Shown: positions 30,405 to 40,689, counted from the first letter of the stretch. The stretch is DNA of 64,000 bases from M0108 sp963841065 (GCA_963841065.1 CAWJBI010000064.1:10960-74959), one strand, 5' to 3'. Translations and numbers: made by a program. The notes: generated by a model from the sequence alone, not told the origin.

Positions 30405-33400
30405 CCCCGCCGGCCCTCCGCCAGGCCCTGGGCGACCGTGGCGGTGCGATCCAGTTTGCCCCAGCCCACCCAGACACCCTTGAGGGCCTTGAAGATGGCC
30501 TTGGCGACGGCGTAATTGAAGACAGGCCGATAGATGATCCGCATCGGCAGGATGAGCCAGACCTGGCGCAGAGGTTCACGCTCGATCCAATAGGCCACCG
30601 CCGCCAGCAGCATGTCCGAGGCGATGAAGGTGAAGAAGTAGATATAGAGCAGCAGATTGGTCGGGTTGAGGATGAGGGCCGCGAGCAGCACCACATCCAC
30701 CAGCAGCCCGATGGCGACCAGGACGAAATTAAAGAACCAGGCATTGGGCAGGCTGAACCAGCCCAGGGCGCCATGCCGCAGGGCAAAGAGCATGTCCCGG
30801 TGTTTCCAGAGGCACTGCAAGGTGCCGAAGGCCCAGCGGAAGCGCTGGCGGGCAAAGGTACGCGGGGTCTCGGGGGCCTCGGTCCAGGCCACCGCCCGGG
30901 GGGCATAGCGGATGCGGTAGCCCTGGCGGTGAAGACTGAGAGTAAGGTCCGTGTCCTCGGCCAGGGTCTCGGTGCTGATCCCCCCCGCGGCCCGGATGGC
31001 GTCCAGCCGGAAGGCGCTCACCGCCCCGGGGACCACGGTGATGCAGTTCAACTGGTCATAGGCCCGGCGGTCCAGGTTGAAGCCGCAGGAATACTCCAGG
31101 GCCTGGAAGCGGGCGAAGAGGGTGTCGAGGTTACCGACCCGCGCCCGACCGGAGACGGCGCCAACCTGGGGATCGGCGAAGGGCCGCACCAGTTCGGTGA
31201 TGGTGCCGGGCTCGAACTGGGTATCGGCGTCCAGGCTGACGACGATCCCGTGCCGGACCTCCTGCAGGCCCTTGATCAGGGCCCGGGCCTTGCCCAGATT
31301 GGCCTGGCGGACCAGACGGATCCGGTCGTCCTCCCGCGCCAGGGCGGCCACGATATCGCCGGTCCCGTCCCGGGAACCGTCATCGACCACGATCACCTCC
31401 ATGGGGCCGGGATAGCGGGTGGCGAGCACGGTTTTCAGCGTCTGGCGAATCACCTTGGCCTCGTTATAGGCCGCCACCAGCACGGACACGGGCGGACAGA
31501 CGGGGGGCTGACACTCCAGCGGAGGCCAGTCGGAGGCGGCCCGGGCCAGGCGCTCGGCGCGGCGGCTACGCAAGGCGAGTCCAATCACCATGAGGGTCTT
31601 GAGGATGGTCAGGGCGGTGGCCAGGATCAAGAGGGCCCAGAGGAAATTGCTCACGGCGTGGATAATCTCGAAACCGCCGTCGCTGATCATGCGGATGATG
31701 GGCTGCTGATTGGCCGGCACGGGGGGCATGAGTTGCGCCGCCGGGATTTTCAGTATCTCGGAGAGCGGCAGGATGGTCTCGCCCCGGGCCCGCAGGTAAT
31801 GGATGATCTCGGGCAAGACCTCGAGGGTCTGGCTTCGGTCGCCGCCCGCGTCGTGAAGCAGGACGATGCTACCCCCATCCCGCCGCCCCATGCGGACCCG
31901 CTCGAGCATGGTCTCCACCCCGGGCTTGGCCCAGTCCTCGGGGTCGATATCCATGGTCACCGTCAGATAACCCATGCGCTGGGCGATGCCGATGGGCACC
32001 AGTTCCTCGACGGTATGGGGGTTGGTGTCGGCGTTGTAGGGGGGCCGGAAGAGGATGGTGGACTGGCCGGTGATGGACTCGATCAGGCGCTGAGTGGCGT
32101 TCAGCTCCAGCTTCGCCCTTTCCTCGGAGACCTCGGCGATATTGGGGTGGGTGTAGGTGTGGACGCCGATCAGGTGCCCCTCGCGCACGATCCGCTGGAC
32201 CAATTCGGGGTTCTCTTCCATGTTGGCGCCGATCAGGAAAAAGGTCGCCCGCACCCCCTCGGCCTTGAGGATATCCAGGAGGGCCGGGGTCCATTCGGGG
32301 TCCGGGCCGTCGTCGAAGGTAATGGCGACCGCATCCCGCGGTCCCGCGCCCTCATGCACCAGGGTCAGATAGGTAGGGAACTTCTCGTAGCGGGCGCTGG
32401 CCAGGTTGTTCTTGTCCAGGGTGACGCGGCGGAGGCCATCGGCGCGTTGGTCGTCGATGCTAATGAGACTGCCCTTGCCGACATGGGCCATGGCATCGCC
32501 GGGGCTGAGGGTTTCGAGCTGGGCGAGGTCTAGCGGGGCCAGGGGCTTGGCGGGGGCCAGGGCCAGGACGGGCCAGATGTCGGGGTCCTCGGTACCCAGC
32601 CGGAAGATGGCGATGCCGCCGGCCTGACTGGCTCGAGTCGCCGTCAAGTGGTTCAGGAAGGTAACGGCGTCCAGAAACCAGATATTGTGGACGGAGTCCT
32701 GATCCTGGTACCGAAAGCGCGGATTCAAGGTTAGCGAATCGAAGGCCAGGCCCTTCTGGGCCGAGCGCCCGGCCCTGGCCATGGCGTCCTCGAAACTGAT
32801 GAGACTGGCCTCCTCGTCACCCTCCCGCCAGTCGTAACCATAGGCACCGATGCCAATCACCCATTGGCCCGGCCGGCCATAGCCCTGAGTCAAGGTGCCG
32901 AGCCAACCATTGAAGAAGGTTTGGGAGGCCACCGGACCGGGCGGATTGAGTTCGGCGTTCTCGTCGTAGAGGGCGGCGACGAACCGATCGACATGGGCGG
33001 CGAGGGGCTCCAGGTCCAGCAGGACCAATTGGCGGCGGGCCGGGACACTGAGCCACAGTTCCAAGTCATTGGCGTGGAGCGCCGCGGCCACACGGGCCAG
33101 GAGGGCGGTCAGGGCCTCCCGGTAGTGCGGATCGATCTGCTGCCAGTCGATGAGGACGCCCGCCGCTCCGATCTCCTGGAGGGCCACCACCAGATTGGCC
33201 GCGAGGAGTTCCTGTTGGGCAAGGGGCCCAGTCAGCAGGGTTTCCACCGCCTCGGGCTGCCAGACCTCGTTGGCATCCAGGTTGCGGAGTTGGGGAATGA
33301 GGGCCAGACCCGCCTCGCGCACCAGCTCCAGGACCTCCTCGGAATGGGTCAGCTTGATCCCACCCTGGCCATTCTCCAGGGAGAGCCAGTCGGGAGCCAG

Positions 33401-33832
33401 GTGGGTGAGTTGGTCGGCATGGGCCTTGAGGGAGGCGAGGGCGGCGGGGTCCCAAGTCTCGAAATAGCCCAGGCGGATGTCACCCGTGGGGCCAGCGCCT
33501 GACGCGGCCAACCCCCGACCCTTGTTCTCCTTGGCGAAATCCAGCCAGAGGGGCTTGGCCACCTCCCGACGGGCTTGGTCCGCCGGGGGCTGAGCCTGCA
33601 GCCGCGATTTGAGCTGTTCCGCCGCCGGGGGCAGGCTGAGGCTCGAAGGTACAAACAGCGTCTGGATGAAAATGACCATGCCAAAGGCCGCCAGCCCCCC
33701 CAGGAGCAGGCTATAGCGCTTGAATCTTGGCCAGCGCTTGCCCAGGCGATCGAGGAAGACGAAGGATTCCGCGTCCTCGGAGCCAGGTTGGCCCTCCTCA
33801 CGCCGATCGCTTGGTGTGGGTTCTGGTGACAT
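30401..33832 (-). CDS. Trifunctional-looking polysaccharide synthase: GH18-like domain, NodB deacetylase, GT2 glycosyltransferase
   Basis: A 1143-residue membrane protein (numbers from ATG 33832). A basic cytosolic tail is followed by one membrane helix (~41-61). Residues ~115-440 form a GH18-like barrel whose catalytic strand reads GVLIDWQQ, with Gln where chitinases have Glu. Residues ~500-690 are a polysaccharide deacetylase with TFDDGP (~505), the metal ligands HTYTHP (~558), RPPY (~596) and VLLHDAGG. After a membrane helix (~723-753) comes a processive GT2 domain: VVDDGSRDGTG, DAD (~868), the EDTD acid region (~959) and QRFRW (~996), with several C-terminal helices. The fusion resembles PgaB- and PgaC-type functions on one chain. 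It should polymerise, deacetylate and export a hexosamine-type polymer. It is the first gene of a three-gene operon. Confidence 0.9.
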   Translation of the reverse strand: MSPEPTPSDRREEGQPGSEDAESFVFLDRLGKRWPRFKRYSLLLGGLAAFGMVIFIQTLFVPSSLSLPPAAEQLKSRLQAQPPADQARREVAKPLWLDFAKENKGRGLAASGAGPTGDIRLGYFETWDPAALASLKAHADQLTHLAPDWLSLENGQGGIKLTHSEEVLELVREAGLALIPQLRNLDANEVWQPEAVETLLTGPLAQQELLAANLVVALQEIGAAGVLIDWQQIDPHYREALTALLARVAAALHANDLELWLSVPARRQLVLLDLEPLAAHVDRFVAALYDENAELNPPGPVASQTFFNGWLGTLTQGYGRPGQWVIGIGAYGYDWREGDEEASLISFEDAMARAGRSAQKGLAFDSLTLNPRFRYQDQDSVHNIWFLDAVTFLNHLTATRASQAGGIAIFRLGTEDPDIWPVLALAPAKPLAPLDLAQLETLSPGDAMAHVGKGSLISIDDQRADGLRRVTLDKNNLASARYEKFPTYLTLVHEGAGPRDAVAITFDDGPDPEWTPALLDILKAEGVRATFFLIGANMEENPELVQRIVREGHLIGVHTYTHPNIAEVSEERAKLELNATQRLIESITGQSTILFRPPYNADTNPHTVEELVPIGIAQRMGYLTVTMDIDPEDWAKPGVETMLERVRMGRRDGGSIVLLHDAGGDRSQTLEVLPEIIHYLRARGETILPLSEILKIPAAQLMPPVPANQQPIIRMISDGGFEIIHAVSNFLWALLILATALTILKTLMVIGLALRSRRAERLARAASDWPPLECQPPVCPPVSVLVAAYNEAKVIRQTLKTVLATRYPGPMEVIVVDDGSRDGTGDIVAALAREDDRIRLVRQANLGKARALIKGLQEVRHGIVVSLDADTQFEPGTITELVRPFADPQVGAVSGRARVGNLDTLFARFQALEYSCGFNLDRRAYDQLNCITVVPGAVSAFRLDAIRAAGGISTETLAEDTDLTLSLHRQGYRIRYAPRAVAWTEAPETPRTFARQRFRWAFGTLQCLWKHRDMLFALRHGALGWFSLPNAWFFNFVLVAIGLLVDVVLLAALILNPTNLLLYIYFFTFIASDMLLAAVAYWIEREPLRQVWLILPMRIIYRPVFNYAVAKAIFKALKGVWVGWGKLDRTATVAQGLAEGRRG

Positions 33833-34048
33833 TTTTCTTAATCTTGCCGCCCAAGGCTGATGGATATAAGGGGGCTGCCTTACCGCCAACGGGCGGTCTG
33901 GATCAGTTGCTTGACCTTCATTATGGCGAGAGGTTCATGCGGGCGAAAGGGGACCCGGGGTACTAAATCAGGCGCAACCTCATCCCATAAGAGGGGGCGC
34001 GTAGAATAAGCGAACTTTCGCTGGCCCGTGGATAAAAACCTCGCCCCC

Positions 34049-35062
34049 ATGAAACGCCCTAACCTCATTGTATTGTTGTCTTTTTTGTTGCTGTCCGCCT
34101 GCCAGCAGCCAACCGAAACCCTCTTGACCGGGGACACCCAAGGCACCACTTGGCATCTGAAAATGGTCCTGGACGGGACCTCCGCCAACCCGGAGGAGAT
34201 CGGGACGGCCGTCGCGGCCCTGTTTCGCCGGATAGACGAGCGGTTTTCCAACTGGCGCGAGGATTCGGAACTGGCCCGCTTCAATCAGCAAGAGACCACC
34301 GAGTGGCAAAGCCTCTCGCCGGAGGTCATCCAGCTCACCCGCCTTGCCCGCGAGATTCATGACAAGACCGGGGGCTGTTACGACCCGACGGTCCAGCCCC
34401 TCTCGGAACTCTGGGGCTTCGCCCGCGAGGAACAGCGGGTGCCCGCTCCCGGCGAGATCCAGGCCGCCCTCGCCCACATCGGCATGGACAGGCTGGAGAT
34501 CGATGCCGCCGGGGACCGGCTGCGCAAACGGGACCCGGAGCTAGAGCTCAGCCTGGATTCCATCGCCCAAGGCTATACCATCGGCGCCATGGCTCAACTG
34601 CTGGAGGACCGAGGTATTCACAACTACCTCGCCGAGATCGGCGGCGAGATGAAGGTCAAGGGCCACAAGGCCAACGGCGGCGCCTGGCGGGTGGCGGTCG
34701 AGAAGCCAAGGCCCATGATCCGGGAGGTCCAACGCATCCTGGAGCTCCATCAGGAGGCCGGCATCGCTGTCATGACCTCGGGGACCTACCGCAACTACTT
34801 CGAGGCCGATGGCAAGACCTATTCCCACATCATCGACCCCCGAACGGGTATGCCCGTCAACCACCAACTGCTTTCGACCACCGTCCTGCACGAGGACCCG
34901 ACCCTGGCCGACGCCTGGTCCACCGCCCTCCTATGCGTGGGCGAGACCGAGGGTTTGCGCATCGCCGAGGCGGAAGGATTGCGGGCCTTATTCATCCACC
35001 AGGAGGGGGAACAGCTCAAGGAGACCCTGAGCCCGGCCTTCGCCAAGTACCTGGGGCCCTGA
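34049..35062 (+). CDS. apbE: FAD:protein FMN transferase, lipoprotein
   Basis: ApbE attaches FMN covalently to Thr in exported flavoproteins such as RnfG or NqrB/C. The signal peptide ends in the lipobox LLSACQQ. Family segments are MGTTWHLK-like GDTQGTTWHLK, NWREDSELARFN, GCYDPTVQPLSELWGF, LSLDSIAQGYTIG, YLAEIGGEMKVKG, TSGTYRNYFEADGKTYSHIIDPRTGMPV and DAWSTALLCVG. From ATG 34049 it has 337 residues; a GTG at 34028 would add seven. It is divergent from the polysaccharide operon, and no rnf or nqr genes are adjacent. Confidence 0.93.
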   Translation: MKRPNLIVLLSFLLLSACQQPTETLLTGDTQGTTWHLKMVLDGTSANPEEIGTAVAALFRRIDERFSNWREDSELARFNQQETTEWQSLSPEVIQLTRLAREIHDKTGGCYDPTVQPLSELWGFAREEQRVPAPGEIQAALAHIGMDRLEIDAAGDRLRKRDPELELSLDSIAQGYTIGAMAQLLEDRGIHNYLAEIGGEMKVKGHKANGGAWRVAVEKPRPMIREVQRILELHQEAGIAVMTSGTYRNYFEADGKTYSHIIDPRTGMPVNHQLLSTTVLHEDPTLADAWSTALLCVGETEGLRIAEAEGLRALFIHQEGEQLKETLSPAFAKYLGP

Positions 35063-35206
35063 CGACCTGTCCCCTGGCCGGCGGGCACCCAGCCGCCGGC
35101 GCGTCCGGGCCTGGGTGCCGGGAACCCCGGCAGGCAACCGAGTATCCAATTCTGGGTTATCGGCCCACATCATTAGTCCAGTCCCCGCTCCCCCTGGAGG
35201 TCTTCA

Positions 35207-37906
35207 ATGTCGCCCTCACCCCTCTGGCACCAACACGACGTCGCTACCACCATCCAGGAACTAGGCTCCAGGCGGGAGGGCCTGACGGAGGCCGAGGCCC
35301 AGGAACGCCTGGCCCGTTTCGGCCCCAATCGCCTTACGCCCCCCCGGAAGCGCGGGCCCCTGATGCGCTTCCTGCTGCAAATCCACAACGTCCTCATCTA
35401 TGTGCTGCTGGGCGCCGCCGGGGTCACCGCCCTGCTGGGGGAATGGGTGGATACGGGCGTCATCCTGGGCGTGGTCCTCATCAACGCCCTGATTGGCTTC
35501 ATCCAGGAGGGCAAGGCCGAAAAGTCCCTGGACGCCATCCGCAACATGCTCTCGCTCCACGCTACCGTGATCCGGGACGGGCGCCGGCGGGAGATAGCCG
35601 CCGAGGACCTGGTGCCGGGGGAGATAGTGCTGCTGGCCTCCGGCGACAAGGTCCCCGCCGACCTGCGCCTGATCGAGACCCGCAACCTACGGATCGAGGA
35701 GGCGGCCCTCACGGGTGAATCGGAACCGGTGGAAAAATCGCCGGACCCGGTCGCCGCCGAGGCCCCCATCGGCGACCGCGCCTGCATGGCCTACTCCGGC
35801 ACCCTGGTGGTCTTCGGCCAGGGCCGGGGCCTGGTGGTGGCCACCGCCGACAACACCGAGATCGGCCGCATCGGCCGCATGCTGGCGGACGTCGAAGGGG
35901 TCGTGACCCCCCTCCTCAAGCAGATGGCGGTCTTTGGCCAGTGGCTCACCATCACCATCCTGGCCCTGGCCGGGTTCGCCCTGGTCTTTGGCATGCTAGT
36001 CCATGACCAGGGTGCCGCCGACATGTTCCTGGCCGCCGTGGGCATCGCCGTCGCCGCCATCCCCGAGGGCCTGCCCGCCATCATGACCATCACCCTGGCC
36101 CTGGGGGTGCAACGCATGGCCGCCCGCCAGGCCATCGTGCGCCGCATGCCCGCCGTGGAGACCCTGGGGGCGGTCACCGTCATCTGTTCCGACAAGACCG
36201 GCACCCTGACCAAAAACGAGATGACGGTGGGTCGCCTCATCATCGCCGGCCAGGTCATCGAGGTGCAAGGCACGGGTTACGCGCCCCAAGGCGGCTTCTC
36301 GGCCCAGGGCCGGGAACTGGACCTGGAGGAGGTGCCGGCACTCCTGGAACTGGGCCGCGTCGCCCTGCTCTGCAATGATGCCCGCCTGCGGGAGACCGGG
36401 GGAGACTGGGCTCTGGAGGGTGATCCCACCGAGGGGGCCCTCCTGACCCTGGGCTGCAAAATGGGCCTGGACCCCCATTACGAGGCCGAGGCCCTGCCCC
36501 GCCGCGACGTCATTCCCTTCGAATCCCAGCATCGCTTCATGGCCACCCTGCACCACGACCATGGCGGCCATACCTTTGCCTTCATCAAGGGCGCCCCGGA
36601 AGAGGTGCTCCTGCGGTGCGCCCACCAGCGCCAGGCCGGCGAGGACCAGCCTCTCGATCTCCCCTGGTGGCAGGGCCAGATGGAGGCCCTGGGCCAGGCC
36701 GGCCAGCGGGTCCTGGCCCTGGCCTTCGCCCCCATGCCCCCTGGCAAGACGGATCTGGATTTCGGCGACCTGGAGGGCGGTCTCACCCTGCTGGGCATGG
36801 CGGGCATCATGGACCCACCCCGCGAGGAGGCCATCCGCGCCGTGGCCAACTGCCAGGCCGCCGGCATCCGGGTCAAGATGATCACCGGCGACCATGGCGT
36901 CACCGCCCAGGCCATTGGCGCCAGCATGGGCATTGGCAACGGCCGGGCCCTCACCGGGGCCGAGGTGGAGGCCCTGGACGACGAGGCCCTGCGGCAAGCG
37001 GCGGCGGAGACGGATGTCTTCGCCCGCGCCAGTCCCGAACATAAGCTGAGGCTGGTCCAGGCCCTGCAGGCCAATGGCGAGGTGGTCGCCATGACCGGCG
37101 ACGGGGTCAACGACGCCCCGGCCCTGAAACGGGCGGACGTGGGCGTGGCCATGGGTCACAAAGGCACGGAGGCGGCCAAGGAGGCGGCGGCCGTGGTGCT
37201 GGCCGACGACAATTTCGCCACCATCGCCGCCGCCGTGGAGGAAGGCCGCACCGTTTACGACAATCTGCGCAAGGCCGTCATCTATGTGCTGCCCGTCAGC
37301 GCTGGCCAGGCCGCCATGGTGCTGGTGGCCGTGCTCCTGGGTTACACCCTGCCCATCACCCCGGTGCAGATCCTCTGGGTCAACATGGTGACCGCCGTCA
37401 CCCTCTCTCTGGCCTTCGCCCTGGAGAAGCCCGAGGCCAACATCATGCGGCGCCCGCCCCGTGATCCGGCCACGCCCCTGGTGGACGGCTTCATGCTCTG
37501 GCGCATCCTCTTCGTCACCCTCCTGATGGCGCTGGCCTCCTTTGGTCTCTTTCTCTGGGAAGAGGCGCGGGGCGCCGATGTCACAACGGCGCGGACCGTG
37601 GCGGTCAATGCCCTGGTGGTGGCGGAGATGTTCTACCTCTTCAACTGCCGCCGCCTGCATGACTCCATCCTCAACCGCGAGGGGTTCCTGGGCAACCGCC
37701 TGGCCCTCCAGGCCATCGCCTTCCTGCTGCTGCTGCAACTGGGCTATACCTACCTGCCCCTGATGCAGACCCTCTTCCACACCGCCCCCATCGACCTGGC
37801 CGCCTGGCTGCGCATCCTGGCCACCGGGGTCCTCCTGCTCCTGATCGTGGAGGGGGAAAAGGCCCTGATCAGCCGTTACCAACGGCGCGGGACGCGGGGT
37901 CGCTGA
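35207..37906 (+). CDS. P-type cation-transporting ATPase (P2A-like, possibly Ca2+)
   Basis: An 899-residue P-type ATPase. In order: an N-terminal cation-ATPase domain, the actuator loop TGES at about residue 169, the ion-site helix motif IPEGLPA (~285), the phosphorylation motif DKTGT at Asp329, nucleotide-binding KGAPEEVL, and the hinge motif TGDGVNDAPALK. About ten membrane helices are present including four to six at the C terminus. PEGLPA and overall layout fit SERCA/PMR1-like Ca2+ (or Mn2+) pumps rather than Cu or K pumps. GGAGG lies before the ATG. A carrier gene follows after 11 bases, suggesting an operon. Confidence 0.92.
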   Translation: MSPSPLWHQHDVATTIQELGSRREGLTEAEAQERLARFGPNRLTPPRKRGPLMRFLLQIHNVLIYVLLGAAGVTALLGEWVDTGVILGVVLINALIGFIQEGKAEKSLDAIRNMLSLHATVIRDGRRREIAAEDLVPGEIVLLASGDKVPADLRLIETRNLRIEEAALTGESEPVEKSPDPVAAEAPIGDRACMAYSGTLVVFGQGRGLVVATADNTEIGRIGRMLADVEGVVTPLLKQMAVFGQWLTITILALAGFALVFGMLVHDQGAADMFLAAVGIAVAAIPEGLPAIMTITLALGVQRMAARQAIVRRMPAVETLGAVTVICSDKTGTLTKNEMTVGRLIIAGQVIEVQGTGYAPQGGFSAQGRELDLEEVPALLELGRVALLCNDARLRETGGDWALEGDPTEGALLTLGCKMGLDPHYEAEALPRRDVIPFESQHRFMATLHHDHGGHTFAFIKGAPEEVLLRCAHQRQAGEDQPLDLPWWQGQMEALGQAGQRVLALAFAPMPPGKTDLDFGDLEGGLTLLGMAGIMDPPREEAIRAVANCQAAGIRVKMITGDHGVTAQAIGASMGIGNGRALTGAEVEALDDEALRQAAAETDVFARASPEHKLRLVQALQANGEVVAMTGDGVNDAPALKRADVGVAMGHKGTEAAKEAAAVVLADDNFATIAAAVEEGRTVYDNLRKAVIYVLPVSAGQAAMVLVAVLLGYTLPITPVQILWVNMVTAVTLSLAFALEKPEANIMRRPPRDPATPLVDGFMLWRILFVTLLMALASFGLFLWEEARGADVTTARTVAVNALVVAEMFYLFNCRRLHDSILNREGFLGNRLALQAIAFLLLLQLGYTYLPLMQTLFHTAPIDLAAWLRILATGVLLLLIVEGEKALISRYQRRGTRGR

Positions 37907-37917
37907 AGTCACCCCGC

Positions 37918-39144
37918 ATGAACGCGGCCGTCCTGGTCATTTTCGTCATCGTCTATCTGGGGATGATCCTGGGCGGCCTGCCCTTTCTGCAACTGGACCG
38001 CACCGGAGTGGCCTTGCTCGGCGCCATCGCCCTGGTGGGCGTCGGGGCGGTCAGTATCGAGGCGGCGGTGCAATCCCTCCACCTGCCGACCCTGATCCTG
38101 CTGTTCGCCTTCATGGTGGTGTCGGCGCAACTGCGGCTGGGGGGCTTCTACGCCTGGGTCACCCTCAAGCTGGGGTTGTTACCCCTGCGGCCCCCGCTCC
38201 TGCTGGGGGCCCTGGTTGCCCTGGTCGGGGCCCTGTCGGCGGTGTTCAGCAATGATGTCGTCTGTCTGGCGGTGGCACCGGTCCTGATCGACGCCTGTCG
38301 GCGGCGGGGGCTGAATCCGATCCCCTACCTGCTGGGGCTGGCCTGCGCGGCCAATGTCGGTTCTGCGGCGACCCTCATCGGCAACCCCCAGAACATGTTG
38401 ATTGGCGCCACCCTGGGGCTCTCCTTCGGCGGCTATGCCGCCCAGGCGCTGGCGCCCGTACTGCTGGGCCTGCTGGCGACCTGGGCCATCATTGCCTGGC
38501 AAACGCGGGGGCACTGGACCCTGCTGGTTGATGCCAGGGAGGAGGCCCGGGGGCGGCGGCCCCCCGATGCCCCAGCCTTCAACCGCTGGCAGACCGCCAA
38601 GGGCTTGCTGGTGGCCGGGGCCCTCCTGGGGGTCTTCCTCTTCACCTCCTGGCCACGCGAGGCGGCGGCCCTGGTGGGGGCGGGGGTCCTGCTCACCAGC
38701 CGCCGACTACATTCGCGCCAGATGCTCGGGCTGGTGGACTGGGAATTACTGGTGCTCTTCATGGGCCTCTTCGTGGTCAACCATGCCCTGCAGGACAGCG
38801 GCCTGGTGGCCGAGGCGGTGCGGGCGCTGGCGGCGGGGGGCCTGCCCCTGGAACAACCGGGCCCCCTCTTCGCGGCGGCGGTGCTGCTCAGTAATCTGGT
38901 CTCGAACGTGCCGGCGGTGATGCTGTTGTTACCCGTGGCGACCGATCCCCTGGCGGGGCCGATTCTGGCCCTGGCCAGCACCCTGGCCGGGAATCTGCTG
39001 CTGGTGGGCAGTATCGCCAACCTGATCGTGGCGGATGCGGCGGGGCGGCGCCATCTGGTGCTCGACTGGCGCACCCACGCCCGCGCCGGGGTCCCGGTCA
39101 CCCTGGCGACCCTGGCCATCGCCGCCGCCTTCCTGCATCGCTAA
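37918..39144 (+). CDS. SLC13/NhaD/ArsB-type ion transporter
   Basis: A 408-residue membrane protein with about ten to twelve helices. The segments VFSNDVVCLAVAPVLI and AANVGSAATLIGNPQNMLIG are the family hairpin and GNPQN motif typical of the ion-transporter superfamily that includes NhaD antiporters, arsenite pumps and SLC13 anion carriers. A second half repeat has VVNHALQDSGLV and LLSNLVSNVPAVMLLLP. The substrate is unknown. It follows the P-type ATPase after 11 bases, so both may handle related ions. Its end overlaps the end of the convergent AAA-ATPase gene by four bases. Confidence 0.87.
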   Translation: MNAAVLVIFVIVYLGMILGGLPFLQLDRTGVALLGAIALVGVGAVSIEAAVQSLHLPTLILLFAFMVVSAQLRLGGFYAWVTLKLGLLPLRPPLLLGALVALVGALSAVFSNDVVCLAVAPVLIDACRRRGLNPIPYLLGLACAANVGSAATLIGNPQNMLIGATLGLSFGGYAAQALAPVLLGLLATWAIIAWQTRGHWTLLVDAREEARGRRPPDAPAFNRWQTAKGLLVAGALLGVFLFTSWPREAAALVGAGVLLTSRRLHSRQMLGLVDWELLVLFMGLFVVNHALQDSGLVAEAVRALAAGGLPLEQPGPLFAAAVLLSNLVSNVPAVMLLLPVATDPLAGPILALASTLAGNLLLVGSIANLIVADAAGRRHLVLDWRTHARAGVPVTLATLAIAAAFLHR

Positions 39145-40689
39145 CCCCAAGTCTCCACCTCGAACCCTACCACCGTGCGCCGCTCGCGGCTGAATTCGAC
39201 GCCGATGAGATGCAAGGGACAGCCCTCGGCACGATACTTGTCCGCGTAGCCGCGCTCCTTGATCTGGCGCAGGGCACGACCCTCGGCCTCCCCCGCCACG
39301 ACCTTGAATTCAAACAGGTAGATTTGGTGGTTGAAGCGGACCGCCATGTCCAGCCGTCCGGCGTTGCTGCTCTCCTCGGGAACTATCACGAGACCAAGGG
39401 AGGCGAAATAGGCATAGAAGACGCTGGCGTAATAGCCTTCGTAGCAAGCGATGGGGTTATTGCGGTACCAGTCCGCGGGGATGCCGGCGAAAAAGGCGGA
39501 AAACAGCCGCTCGAGTCCCGCGAAGTCGTTGAGCCAGGAGCAGGTCGTAGAGCCGACCGACATGCTCCATCGTGGCATCGGAACGGGGGGCGAGTTGCTC
39601 CAAGAGCGCCCCGTTCAAGCCGGCGCGGACCTCCTGGTTCGGGTAGCGGAGTCGGTATTGGATCACAGGGCCGAGCTGGCGGACCGAGTCGATGGTCAGA
39701 TAGCCGGTCTGGAACAAGAGCGCCTCGGTGGCAATCCGGTCCACATCAAAGGCGGAAAGCAGTTGCTCGCTGGCCAGCAGATGCTCCAGGCGAGGGACAA
39801 AGACCTGGCGCTCAAGCAAGAGGTCCACGAGAAAGGTCGGAGTGGCCGTCTCGAACCACCAGGGGCGGAATTGGCGCTTTTCGAACAGCAGCAGCACATC
39901 GAATGGATTGTAAACCGCCTCTCCCGTCCAGTTGTAGCCATTGTACCAGTCGCGGATCTGGTCCCGATCGAGTCCTGGAAGTTCCGGGGCGAACACCCCA
40001 TTCAGGTCAGTCTCGGTGTAGCCGCACAGTGCCGAGTACTTGGCATCGACGCTGATATCATTGAGATTATTCAGTCCGGAAAAGAGACTGACCTTGCTGA
40101 ATTTCGAGACACCGGTCAGAAAGGCGAATCGCAAATGCGGGTCCGCGCCCTTGATGACTGAATACAGATTGCGCAAGCCATCGCGCATGGCCCGCGCGAT
40201 CTCGGGCGCGGTCAGGTTATCCAGGATAGGTTTGTCGTACTCATCGACCAGGACGACCGCGCGCTCACCGTACTTGGCCTGGGCCGCGCGAATCAGGCCA
40301 AGAAAGCGGCCCGCCACGCTCCGGTGGGGGCTTTGGACCCCCAGGTTTGCCTCGTTATCAGCCAGGATCTCCCCGATCCGCTGATCGAGTTCGGCCCGGC
40401 TGTGCATCACCCCCTCGGCGAAGCTCAGACGAATCACCGGATAACGCCGCTCCCAATCCCAGCGCGGATGCGCCCAGAGCCCCCGAAACAGCGGTTCATT
40501 GCCCGCAAACAGCTCGCCCAAGGTATCCAGGAACAGGGACTTGCCGAACCGGCGCGGACGCGACAGGAAGAAATATTTGCCCTGCTCGATCAATTCCAGG
40601 GCGTAACCCGTCTTGTCGACGTAATAACAGTCGCGTTCGCGGATTTCGCGGAAGGTCTGGATGCCGATGGGTAGGATCTTGCGTGTCAT
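39141..40689 (-). pseudogene. AAA-ATPase-like protein with PD-(D/E)XK nuclease-like C terminus (DUF1703 type), frameshifted
   Basis: From ATG 40689 the protein starts IGIQTFREIRERDCYYVDKT and has the P-loop-like SRPRRFGKSLFLDTL, then VVLVDEYDKPILDN (Walker B), a typical AAA-ATPase-like domain. The C terminus in another frame has YYASVFYAYFA, the nuclease-like core DMAVRFNHQIYLFEFK and a final cluster before TAG 39141-39143. Reading continues from one to the other if a single base (about 39531, an extra C on the minus strand) is removed. These proteins are common in sulfur bacteria and often multicopy; function unknown. Intact length would be about 515 residues. Confidence 0.82.

Noticed and set aside
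30773..32533. Plus-strand open frame opposite the deacetylase-GT2 gene
   Set aside because: Antisense shadow of a gene with clear catalytic motifs.
35996..37912. Minus-strand open frame opposite the P-type ATPase
   Set aside because: His/Gly/Gln-rich shadow; the ATPase carries all family motifs.
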